A stretch of 17,484 bases of DNA from Propionibacteriaceae bacterium. GTDB lineage: Bacteria; Actinomycetota; Actinomycetes; Propionibacteriales; Propionibacteriaceae. The notes under the pieces were generated by a model. The model was not told the origin of the DNA and did no database searches. It saw nothing but the letters and a program-made list of their open reading frames with translations. The position numbers were made by a program, and so were the translations under genes. Shown piece after piece: positions 1 to 6,672 of the stretch. The number at the start of each line of letters is the position of its first letter. The first letter of the stretch is position 1. The DNA lies in contig JAIRXX010000098.1 of NCBI GenBank assembly GCA_031268065.1, positions 1 through 17,484 on the forward strand, given 5' to 3'.

Positions 1-1043
1 GGGATTGAGATGATGGTTGTGGCGGCGTCGTGGAGTTCGTAGCCGCCTTCGGCGTCTACGACCATCAGTGATTGTGACAGCGTGCCGTCGGCGAGCCGTG
101 AGGCCAGCCGCACATCACCGGCATCCAACACCGCGCTAACCCGACCACCGGCATCCATAGTGCCGATGCCCGCTGCCAGGATGGGTCCGGCTTGAGCGAG
201 TTCAGTCTCTGTCCCAGTAAGCTCGGCCTCGGCTTGGGCAGGCTCGGTTTCAGCTTGAGTGGCTTCAGCTTCAGCAGGTTCGACTTCGGCTTGAGCAGCT
301 TCAGTTTCGGCTTGGGCAGGCTCAGGCTCGGTCTCATCAATTGCTGGGGTCTCATCGTCTTGGTCACCCTCGTCACTTGCCGGTGTGCTTTCCTCAGCTT
401 GCTCGGCTTGTGTGACTGTTACCCGATAGCTGGCTGTGACTGGGCTAAGGTCTACCGAAACGGGCGGGTCGGCTTTCGGCGCTGGCTCGCTGCCATCCGT
501 TTCAGGATCGGCTGGTGGCTCCAGAGTGTGGGGCGCGGGGCGGCTGATGGTGGCGCGGACTGTAAAGTCGAACTGGTAGTCACCAGGGCTATCGAACAGC
601 CAGTTGAGGTCGGTGGTGCCCGGTTTGGAGAAGCTCAGGTCGCCCTTGTCTTTTTGCCGCCGGTCAGCGCCATCTTCGGTCAGCGTCACCCTGGCCCCAG
701 CGGGAGCGGACGCTACCGACCAATGGACTTCCGCGCTGGTCAACGACGAGCCGTCTGCCAACTTAGTTCCCAAAACGAGTCGCCCACCAGCTTTGCCCGA
801 CTCGTCCACCTCGAAGATGGTCGCGTCAGCGGCGAGCGGTGATCCGTCGCTAGTCGCAGCGGCCAGTGCGATGCTGTTGTCGGTGATGCTCACAACGGGG
901 ACAGCCGCGTCTTGCAGCGCTACCCGCACTGACTCGGTTGCCTGCGCGGGAGGTGCGGGCAACAAGGCCACCAGGATCGCATTCAAAGCGATGAGCGCGA
1001 TCATGCGGTTGCGTCCCGGCGCGCTAGCGGTGTTGTTTTTCAT
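1..1043 (-). CDS. Secreted anchored-repeat-type surface protein (N-terminal 347 residues, runs off window)
   Basis: The frame is open from an ATG at 1043 to base 1 with no stop, so the C-terminus and any anchor lie outside. The start follows an AGGAGGTT ribosome site 7 nt upstream. Residues 1-35 form a signal peptide ending PPAQA. Residues about 36-165 form a first domain ending in LNWLFDSPGDYQFDF (147-161), which resembles the actinobacterial surface-anchored domain TIGR03769 (usual core H-x-H-x-x-W-x-F-x-x-PG-x-Y), with the histidines missing here. Residues 212-285 are an acidic, Gln/Ala/Thr/Pro-rich spacer built from AQAExE-like repeats, typical of wall-spanning linkers. From about 300 a second module starts (VLDAGDVRLASRLADG), like the N-terminal part of choice-of-anchor M domains. 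A possible -10 (TATATT, minus strand) lies at 1076-1081. The likely location is the cell surface, possibly serving metal uptake given its neighbours. The family assignment is from memory of motifs, not a search. Confidence 0.8.
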   Translation of the reverse strand, partial: MKNNTASAPGRNRMIALIALNAILVALLPAPPAQATESVRVALQDAAVPVVSITDNSIALAAATSDGSPLAADATIFEVDESGKAGGRLVLGTKLADGSSLTSAEVHWSVASAPAGARVTLTEDGADRRQKDKGDLSFSKPGTTDLNWLFDSPGDYQFDFTVRATISRPAPHTLEPPADPETDGSEPAPKADPPVSVDLSPVTASYRVTVTQAEQAEESTPASDEGDQDDETPAIDETEPEPAQAETEAAQAEVEPAEAEATQAETEPAQAEAELTGTETELAQAGPILAAGIGTMDAGGRVSAVLDAGDVRLASRLADGTLSQSLMVVDAEGGYELHDAATTIISI

Positions 1044-1199
1044 TATGGGGAACCTCCTGGCTGCCAGGCAGCGTGAATATATTTCGGTGCCAGCCGCGAT
1101 CAGCTATGCATGGCTGGGATTGGTATTGGAAAAGTGCCGCCGCACTGAGCATCGCGCGGTGTTTGTGCTGGGCGGCTGTTGGGTGGCGGCTGCGCGGTC

Positions 1200-1245
1200 A
1201 GGGATCGTGGGGTACCGAATGGGTATCCGGCACCCCACGATCCCT
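1200..1245. terminator. Perfect 14-bp inverted repeat, terminator-like hairpin
   Basis: Arms 1200-1213 (AGGGATCGTGGGGT) and 1232-1245 are exact reverse complements separated by 18 nt. It lies inside the 336-bp gene-free stretch 1044-1379, downstream of the 1380-1958 gene and upstream of the 1043 start on the minus strand. There is no U-run on either side, so a classical intrinsic terminator is not proven. It could be a rho-dependent or processing hairpin that sets the ratio of the two surface proteins. I saw nothing else in 1044-1379 except the possible -10 at 1076-1081. Confidence 0.45.
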
Positions 1246-1379
1246 ATCGCAGTTTGTGCCCTAGCTATCCACGAGGTCAGAACTTTGACGAGTGAGCCGA
1301 GTTTCGAGTCCTCGGGACCTCCGCAAAGTATCGGACTTGAGCGAAGCTGTAAGTCGTAGGGAGGGCACTTTTTAGGCAA

Positions 1380-1958
1380 CTAGCTGACAGTGAAGAGATA
1401 CGTCTGATATGCGAACGTTAAACCGTTTTCGGCGGTGACTACGATTTTGTAATCACCAGGCTCACTGAACGTCCACTCGAAGTGCTCGTGAGAATTCGCT
1501 TCAACCCAATTTGAATCCCAGTTGTTGATGTCGACCGTCCAAGATGGCGATCCGCTACCGATGGTTATACTGCCTCCGGCGGGAGCGGCCGCTACATAAA
1601 TGGTGATGAAGGCATTGATGTCAGCGGCATTCCGAATGCCGCCGCCAGACGTGGCATAGTCTTCCTCCTCATCCGGTGGGATGCGTCCATTGGTGACCTC
1701 GAAGACTTTGTCAGACGAGTCGTACCACTCTTCGTTGTCGTGGGCGTAGCTCATCAGTTCCCAACCGGAATCCAGGGCGATGATGTCATATTCGCCAGCC
1801 GGGACGTCCGGGTTCGGCCAGGCCGCGTTCGCCGTAGCGGTGCCAGACAGTGCCAGGGCAGCGGCGGCGCACAGCGCCGTGAGCGCCATCACTCCCCGTC
1901 GCGCCAGCGACAATCGGTTGGTCTTGAGCGCTCCGCGCTCCTTAATGTTCAAGCTCAT
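1380..1958 (-). CDS. Small secreted protein with anchored-repeat (TIGR03769-like) domain
   Basis: This is a 192-residue protein. The ATG at 1958 has AAGGAG 8 nt upstream. Residues 1-46 are a long signal peptide: basic start, hydrophobic run about 23-39, ending ATANA before AWPNP. The mature protein is acidic and aromatic-rich. Near the C-terminus HEHFEWTFSEPGDY (157-170) fits the core of the actinobacterial surface-anchored domain, here with both histidines kept; His/Glu-rich cores like this are plausible metal ligands. No LPxTG motif or C-terminal membrane anchor is present, so it is probably released or held by a partner. It is the first recognisable gene after the Zur-like site at 2385-2409 and precedes the larger surface protein, suggesting a joint metal-linked role. 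The domain call is motif-based and the metal role is inferred. Confidence 0.8.
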   Translation of the reverse strand: MSLNIKERGALKTNRLSLARRGVMALTALCAAAALALSGTATANAAWPNPDVPAGEYDIIALDSGWELMSYAHDNEEWYDSSDKVFEVTNGRIPPDEEEDYATSGGGIRNAADINAFITIYVAAAPAGGSITIGSGSPSWTVDINNWDSNWVEANSHEHFEWTFSEPGDYKIVVTAENGLTFAYQTYLFTVS

Positions 1959-2384
1959 TTCAATTTCTCCTTAGTTCTTAAGATCAGTGCTTGTGTGTTT
2001 GAACTCCCAGGCTGAACCGCTTCCTAGTCTTGGAAGCTGGCGTCATGCGTGTCTCTTGCGTCAGTCTCAGCCTGAGCTGCCGCGCTCCAAGTGTGGGCAT
2101 TCCCGGCCCGTCCGCTCAGAACGCGCACCGCATTCGGTCGGAGTAAATGAAGTGAGCACGCACGTAGCCGGTTTGCTGATGCTGAACCGGCACCCATGCA
2201 TCGTCTTTTGCTGAGCCAGCGGCGTTTGGCCACGGAATTGCGGGCAAAACATCAGGATCGCAGCCACACCGAGGCTGATAGCCGCGAGCGAGGTAGCCGA
2301 GGCCGTGAACATGTCGAACATCGGTCCGCCGCATACTAGCTCGCTCCTTGGTGCGCTTTGACTGCAAGACGCACTTTCTCACCA
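1959..2384 (-). other. Leader between the Zur-like site and the surface-protein genes; no convincing gene
   Basis: About 425 bp lie between the operator and the 1958 start. Two overlapping minus-strand readings compete. One starts at ATG 2334 after AAGGAG (9-nt spacing) and would give 72 residues ending at 2116, but its composition is not protein-like. Another frame, from 2321, begins with one hydrophobic helix (FTASATSLAAISLGVAAIL) but lacks a ribosome site. Neither matches a family I know. It may be a decayed small membrane-protein gene, a frameshifted gene, or an untranslated leader. Confidence 0.35.
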
Positions 2385-2409
2385 AGTAATGATAACAATT
2401 ATCATTACT
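2385..2409. promoter_or_regulatory. Zur/Fur-family-like operator (25-bp perfect dyad)
   Basis: AGTAATGATAA (2385-2395) and TTATCATTACT (2399-2409) are perfect 11-bp inverted arms around CAA. The core AATGATAA...TTATCATT is of the AT-rich type bound by Zur and Fur proteins. In this otherwise GC-rich DNA it stands out sharply. On the minus strand it contains TAATGATAAT, which can serve as a -10, so binding would repress transcription toward the surface-protein genes. Zur is favoured over Fur because anchored-repeat surface proteins in actinobacteria are often part of zinc-uptake loci. No regulator gene is in the window. Confidence 0.7.
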
Positions 2410-2558
2410 AATATCAGACATTATGCTCAGCCTCATCCGCGCTGTCAAGCCTGCGGCAAGAGGCCAAGCCCTCGTCAACACCATCCTTGGCCTCACCAAA
2501 CCGTAGCTACGCCACGTTCGGATTCGGCCCGCGTCGCTGTAACGAGCGAACCCTCAGT

Positions 2559-2591
2559 GCTGCACGGTTGTACTGGCTGTAACTGTGCAGC
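2559..2591. promoter_or_regulatory. Dyad operator of the antitoxin gene
   Basis: GCTGCAC (2559-2565) mirrors GTGCAGC (2585-2591), and GTT (2567-2569) mirrors AAC (2581-2583), giving 10 of 11 symmetric positions per arm. It lies directly before a likely -10 (TATGCT, 2598-2603) and the antitoxin start at 2610. That is the expected place for autorepression by an HTH antitoxin. The rest of 2410-2558 shows no feature I can support. Confidence 0.5.
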
Positions 2592-2609
2592 TGGTGATAT
2601 GCTCAGGGT

Positions 2610-2960
2610 ATGCCTGGAGATGTGTTGACCCTCGAACCTGAAGTCCTCGCGTCTGACCAACCGGATGCGCTTTGGGTGGAAGAGCTAGTGGCCTTTGCCC
2701 GCCAAGCTGGCAAGTCCGGTGAGACGATCACCGTTTCCTCCCGCCCAAAGATGATGACTCCCGCCGAGGTGGCTGTCAGGTTGAACATGTCCCGGTCCAC
2801 GGTTTCCCGGAAGATCGCGGCGGGGGAAATACACTCGGTCATGGTCGGGAGCCACCATCGCATCCCATACCAAGAGTTCCGTCGGGTGTGGGAAGAAATG
2901 ATGCATACGATGGCCAAGCTCGTTGCCGAAGACATTCGGGCCGAGTTGTTCGATGACTGA
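2610..2960 (+). CDS. Excisionase-family HTH antitoxin
   Basis: This is a 116-residue protein. Residues 48-90 form an excisionase/MerR-like helix-turn-helix: MTPAEVAVRLNMSRSTVSRK followed by the wing GEIHSVMVGSHHRIPYQEF. The C-terminal stretch 91-116 is a charged helix suited to binding a toxin. The gene overlaps the PIN-domain start by 8 nt (ATG 2953, stop 2958-2960), the usual layout of HTH/PIN toxin-antitoxin pairs in actinobacteria. The ATG at 2610 lies 6 nt after a plausible -10 (TATGCT) and has no Shine-Dalgarno, so the mRNA is probably leaderless. It should bind its own promoter dyad. With the toxin truncated it may persist as an orphan regulator. Confidence 0.8.
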   Translation: MPGDVLTLEPEVLASDQPDALWVEELVAFARQAGKSGETITVSSRPKMMTPAEVAVRLNMSRSTVSRKIAAGEIHSVMVGSHHRIPYQEFRRVWEEMMHTMAKLVAEDIRAELFDD

Positions 2961-3105
2961 ACGGCCAGCGCGTGTCTTCTTGGATGCGAATGTACTGGTC
3001 AAGCCTGTCACACGGTCACCTGGAGCCAGCGCGTCGAAACTGAGGCGTCCTCTGAGCAACTCCATGTGCGCCTCGGATGGCAGAATCCAAGCCGGTTTGA
3101 CATGA
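2953..3105 (+). pseudogene. Truncated PIN-domain toxin (VapC-like)
   Basis: The frame begins MTERPARVFLDANVLVKPVTR, a clear PIN-domain first strand with the first catalytic Asp (D11). After residue 21 the protein changes to an unrelated low-complexity tail and stops at 50 residues. PIN toxins of this type are usually about 140-190 residues and need further acidic residues downstream, which are absent. The break near 3016 therefore looks like a deletion or recombination junction, and ribonuclease activity is not expected. The 8-nt overlap with the antitoxin is intact. Confidence 0.8.
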
Positions 3106-3188
3106 GAGAAGGGGGGGGTAGCTTCACCCTTATTGGCAGCTTTGTGACGGGTTGCCGATGAAAAAATCTTATCGGTCAGGAGCCCCAA

Positions 3189-4265
3189 ATGATCAGGAAA
3201 ACGTTTAAAACCCTATCCCCGGTGCGAATCTATCTTGGCGTGCTAGTTTCGGTCGCTCTGATGGCGAGTGGTCTCTTGGGCACTTCGGTGGCCCATGCGG
3301 AGACGGCACCACTCGACACTCAGGAAGTTGCAGAAACTCTCACGGATATCACGAATATCAGCGGGTCTACGGCGGATGAGTTGGCAGTGCTTGACAATGT
3401 GGCTGATGTGCCGACAGATCTGACAGGTGACAGCGCTATTGACGAGACTATCAACGGTGTTGAACTGACGATCCCTGTTGATCCCTCTGATCCACTGACG
3501 CTCGGATCCGCTACGTCGCCTGCTGTGGAGATCGGACTTCCCTATGCCGCGAATGCGAGTGATGCCGAAGTGGTTGACAACGGCGTGGTGGTCTATGACA
3601 ACCAAAATGGCTCAGCAACGGTGCCGGTTGTTAAGAACGACGGCTCTGTGCAGATCACCACGATTATCGCTGGGCCGCGGTCTCCGAATAGATATTCATA
3701 CAGCCTAGGGCTTCCAGCTGGTGGTTCGCTCACTGTGATTGATGGCGGGGCCGTTTTGGCAGTCGACAAGGCGGGCAAGTTTATCCTCGGAATCGCGCCC
3801 GCCTGGGCACGGGATGCAGCAGGCAGAACAGTGCCAACCTACTATGAGGTCGAGGGTGATATTGTCACGCAGGTGGTGAGTCATTCAGCGGTGAAAGGCG
3901 TTGAGTACCCGGTGGTCGCGGACCCGTTCTTAGGCATAGCGCTCTTCGATAAAGTCACGAAGAAGACCGTCTCTGGAAAGGGCTTCCGGATAACGGCGAA
4001 GCTTTCCTGGTGGGGCGAGACTATGGAACGTGCTGGTTACGTGACTCCTGTTGGCATTGGTGGGTTGGCAGTCATGGCGACCACTGGTTGGGATGAGGTG
4101 AAGAGCAAGCAGCCTTCTGTCAACAAGACTACGATGTACCAGCAATACATTTGTCATGTTAATTTTGGCTGGGGTCTGCCACTCGGTGATACCTGGGACT
4201 TTGAGAGTTGGTCCGGCACCCATAGCTTGTCCTGGTGGCACAGCCACAGGTGCAACGATCAGTAG
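3189..4265 (+). CDS. Secreted DUF2599-like protein
   Basis: This is a 358-residue protein. The ATG at 3189 follows AGGAG with 8-nt spacing. Residues 1-37 are a signal peptide ending SVAHA. Residues about 40-130 are acidic and low in complexity. Residues about 133-246 resemble a module seen in many actinobacterial exported proteins, with the PTYYEVEGDIVTQVV and YPVVADP signatures. Residues about 276-356 resemble DUF2599: W-rich, ending MYQQYICHVNFGWG ... WDFESW ... HRCNDQ. The two cysteines C322 and C355 probably form a disulfide. The DUF2599 function is not known; I infer an extracellular protein. The stop is 17 nt before the CD225-like gene, so they likely form one operon. An eight-G run at 3111-3118 sits in the upstream region. 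Confidence 0.75.
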   Translation: MIRKTFKTLSPVRIYLGVLVSVALMASGLLGTSVAHAETAPLDTQEVAETLTDITNISGSTADELAVLDNVADVPTDLTGDSAIDETINGVELTIPVDPSDPLTLGSATSPAVEIGLPYAANASDAEVVDNGVVVYDNQNGSATVPVVKNDGSVQITTIIAGPRSPNRYSYSLGLPAGGSLTVIDGGAVLAVDKAGKFILGIAPAWARDAAGRTVPTYYEVEGDIVTQVVSHSAVKGVEYPVVADPFLGIALFDKVTKKTVSGKGFRITAKLSWWGETMERAGYVTPVGIGGLAVMATTGWDEVKSKQPSVNKTTMYQQYICHVNFGWGLPLGDTWDFESWSGTHSLSWWHSHRCNDQ

Positions 4266-4282
4266 TAGAGGGGGGCGGTCTG

Positions 4283-4798
4283 ATGAGAATCAAAGTTATT
4301 CAGCCGCGTTTGGCTTATGCGGTCATGCTCGCTCTTGCGGTGCTCGCCGGAATCCTCGCCTACGGTGAGTTTTACCGGGTGCTGAACTCATTCGATCTGG
4401 GCATCAGTTCGTATTGGAGCGTTGCCGAGCTTGTTCTTTGGGCACTCGCAGGACTGCTCGCCGCAGGCGGTATCTCTTTGGGCTTGATCATTGAGGCGCG
4501 GTTGGGCCGGGAGCGTCTCGGGCTGACAGTGGTCCGTTCTGGTGATGCCCCGAAGCGTCATCAATTGTTGGCGTTGTTGTCGGCGGTGCTGGGGTTTTTC
4601 CCTGTCGGGATTGCCGCGCTGGCTTATGCGGTTGGCGTGGATACGGCGCTGGCGTCTAATGACCCCGCGTTGGCGCTGCGCCGCTCACGCTTAGCGCTGG
4701 GGTTGTCCCTGGTCTCGTTCGTGTTCGGCCTGGCTATGTGGGTGGGGCTGGTCTGGCTCTTCGCCGGGCCTGACAGCGCCTCGATCCTGAACCAGTGA
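4283..4798 (+). CDS. CD225/dispanin-like four-helix membrane protein
   Basis: This is a 171-residue protein. I start it at ATG 4283, preceded by a purine/G-rich stretch (4268-4278), because this fits after the upstream stop and puts a helix near the N-terminus; an upstream in-frame ATG at 4235 lies inside the DUF2599 gene. Membrane segments are at about 10-29, 47-70, 93-118 and 137-161. The last two flank a polar loop (ASNDPALALRRSRLAL) and match the CD225/dispanin pattern (helix with P-x-GI-A, short loop with repeated Ala and basic residues, helix). Bacterial members have no settled function. It follows a secreted protein at 17 nt, so it may help export, hold or protect against that product; this is inference. 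Confidence 0.7.
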   Translation: MRIKVIQPRLAYAVMLALAVLAGILAYGEFYRVLNSFDLGISSYWSVAELVLWALAGLLAAGGISLGLIIEARLGRERLGLTVVRSGDAPKRHQLLALLSAVLGFFPVGIAALAYAVGVDTALASNDPALALRRSRLALGLSLVSFVFGLAMWVGLVWLFAGPDSASILNQ

Positions 4799-4858
4799 GA
4801 GCGATCCGACACTGCTGCTTGAGTCGGATGCTGAGGGAAGCTGTATCTGCCCCAGCCG

Positions 4859-4928
4859 CGAAGCGTCATCAATTGTTGGCTTTGTTGTCGGCGGTCCTGG
4901 GGGTTTTTCCCTGTCGGGGTCGCCGCGC
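4859..4928 (+). pseudogene. Frameshifted partial copy of the CD225-like gene
   Basis: Bases 4859-4928 repeat 4551-4619 in direct orientation with about five substitutions and one extra G in the run before TTTTTCCC. The copied segment encodes KRHQLLALLSAVLG and then loses frame, so it is a remnant of a duplicated gene or of recombination between paralogs. Similarity fades outside the segment. The stretch 4929-5052 holds no other gene, only the strong ribosome site at 5039-5047 for the next CDS. Confidence 0.75.
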
Positions 4929-5052
4929 CGTCGTGTCCTATGCCGCTACGATGTCGAGTTGGATAGCCTGGTCGGCATGTTGGGAAGCCGTCTTGTGTGG
5001 TCCACGCCAGGCTTGATGGAGTCCGTTTCGCTTCGCCCAAAGGAGGTGTCCG

Positions 5053-6582
5053 ATGCCGTTTGGATTGTCGCTGGATGAGTCCGACCGGGTTGTACAACCC
5101 GAGGGCAAGACTCGTGAGTACAAGCTGAACCTGGCGTCGAAGGACCGGGTGTTGCAGACCGTGGTCGCCTTTGCCAATTCGGCGGGTGGCGAGTTGGTGG
5201 TGGGCGTGCGCGATGACGGCACTGTGGTGGGTGTAGGCGAGCCTTTGGCGGAGCAGGATCGGTTGTCGCGGATGATCGCTGATTCGATAAGGCCGCAGAT
5301 CGCGCCGCTCATTGAACTGGTCACTGTTGCGGGTAAGACATTGCTTGTGGCGGAGATCGCGCTTGGCTCCCAGAGGCCGTACTACCTGAAGGCTTCGGGC
5401 CGTTACGGCGGCACTTACTATCGCGCTGGAGCGGACAACTTGCAGGCTGGTTCGAGCATGGTGGACGAACTGGCGCTTTCGGCGAAGGGGCGGTCTTTCG
5501 ACAAGCTGCCCTGCGTGGGTGCTCAGATGAGCGACCTTGACCTGGACGGCCTGGCCGCATTGTTGGGCAAAGAAGTGACCGAGGGCACGCTGCGGACCCT
5601 GAATTTGGTCTACGACGACCAAGGCCGGATGGTGCCGTCGAATGGCGGCGTGTTGGTGGCTTCGCCTAACCCGGAGATGTTTCTGCCGCACGCTTGGGTG
5701 CAGTGCGCCCGGTTCCGAGGGCCGGGCAAGCGGAACATCACCGATCAGGCCAGTATCTATGGGCCTATCCCGTTGTCGGTGGACAAGGTGATGGAGTTCC
5801 TGAAACGCAACGCTTTCCTGTCGGCTGAGTTCGGCGGGGTCCGCAGGCGTGTGGACGTCTGGTCCATACCGCTTGAGCCACTGAAAGAACTGGTGGTCAA
5901 CGCGCTGGTTCATTCCAGCTACTCGGACCACGGAACTCCGATTAAGGTAGCGTTCGAGGACGAGAGAATCTGGATTGAGAGCCCCGGCGGCTTGGTGCCG
6001 GGTATGACTGTCGAGAAGATGAAACGCGGCGAGTCGTCGTCCCGCAATCCGGTGCTGGCTCGTGTTTTCAGGGAGTTGGACTTGATTGAAGAGTGGGGGA
6101 CGGGCATCCCTGAGGCCATTCAATCGCTCAAAGCCACCGGCCTGCCCGAGCCGGACTTCTATGAAAGCCGCGAGCGAATCCGGATCACCGTCCACATCCA
6201 GAATCACGATCCTCTGATGTACCGCGCTGCGGAAGACGGCAGCCTCGCAGCGACCCACGAGCACCAAGTTGAGCAGCAGATCGGTGCCCAAGTGCCCAAG
6301 TTCGGTGCCCAAGTGCCCAAGTTTGCTGCCCAAGCACCGGACCGCAAGCGGATGATCCTCCGCGAGGCGAGCCGTGGGACCAGGAGCCGCCAAGAACTCC
6401 TGGCGGCTGGCGACTTGTCCCAATCCTCCAACAACTACCGACGTCACATCATGCCGTTGGTATCGGGCGGACTCCTGGCGATGTCAGTGCCGGACCGACC
6501 GAACAGCCCTGGCCAGCGTTACGTCATCACCGATAAAGGCAGCGCGGAGCTCGCCGCTCTTGAACAGAACAGAGGCGGCTGA
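5053..6582 (+). CDS. AlbA_2 / HATPase_c_4 domain protein (divergent AAA-4 type)
   Basis: This is a 509-residue protein. AAAGGAGGTG at 5039-5047 fixes the ATG at 5053. The N-terminal AlbA_2 (Schlafen-type) domain covers about 15-140, with REYKLNL (21-27) and FANSAGGELVVGVRDDGTVVGV (40-61). A GHKL-like HATPase_c_4 region covers about 270-380, with ELVVNALVHSSYSD (279-292), SPGGL (310-314) and EEWGTGI (346-352). The usual HRDY of this motif is HSSY here, a noteworthy change near the nucleotide site. Residues 411-429 are a GAQVPKF tandem repeat, and the end (about 430-505) is a winged-helix-like domain. Such proteins are often called putative transcriptional regulators; their biochemical role is poorly known and some lie in defence regions. 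It stands alone, convergent with the hydrolase gene at 6673; the 90 bp between them show nothing I can support. Confidence 0.85.
   Translation: MPFGLSLDESDRVVQPEGKTREYKLNLASKDRVLQTVVAFANSAGGELVVGVRDDGTVVGVGEPLAEQDRLSRMIADSIRPQIAPLIELVTVAGKTLLVAEIALGSQRPYYLKASGRYGGTYYRAGADNLQAGSSMVDELALSAKGRSFDKLPCVGAQMSDLDLDGLAALLGKEVTEGTLRTLNLVYDDQGRMVPSNGGVLVASPNPEMFLPHAWVQCARFRGPGKRNITDQASIYGPIPLSVDKVMEFLKRNAFLSAEFGGVRRRVDVWSIPLEPLKELVVNALVHSSYSDHGTPIKVAFEDERIWIESPGGLVPGMTVEKMKRGESSSRNPVLARVFRELDLIEEWGTGIPEAIQSLKATGLPEPDFYESRERIRITVHIQNHDPLMYRAAEDGSLAATHEHQVEQQIGAQVPKFGAQVPKFAAQAPDRKRMILREASRGTRSRQELLAAGDLSQSSNNYRRHIMPLVSGGLLAMSVPDRPNSPGQRYVITDKGSAELAALEQNRGG
6283..6339 (+). repeat. In-frame 21-bp tandem repeat (two copies plus a partial third)
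   Basis: Units at 6283-6303 and 6304-6324 differ only in the last base (GAQVPKF twice). A degenerate third unit follows at 6325-6339 (AAQAP). Each unit itself contains GTGCCCAA twice. Copy-number change would lengthen or shorten the linker between the ATPase-like and winged-helix domains in whole codons. Confidence 0.85.
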
Positions 6583-6672
6583 TCGTGCGCCACCTGACGA
6601 AATCTGTGAACCGCTGACCGGAGGCTAAGAGAGACCTGGCGGCGTCGTGCCTTGGTTGGTTTGTGAAGGGCG

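Noticed and set aside
192..1359. Plus-strand frames across 192-1359
   Set aside because: They mirror the Glu/Ala/Gln-repeat secreted protein on the minus strand, which has a signal peptide, ribosome site and domain motifs.
2685..3188. A 167-codon minus-strand frame opposite the antitoxin, with a protein-like stretch near 3010-3100
   Set aside because: It covers the antitoxin in antisense and matches no family I know; the stretch could be a foreign fragment at the toxin junction but cannot be supported.
4624..6447. A 607-codon minus-strand open frame opposite the AlbA/HATPase gene
   Set aside because: It is antisense to a gene with clear domains and a perfect ribosome site; its product has no recognisable motif and is Arg/His/Gln-rich, as expected for a GC-driven shadow.
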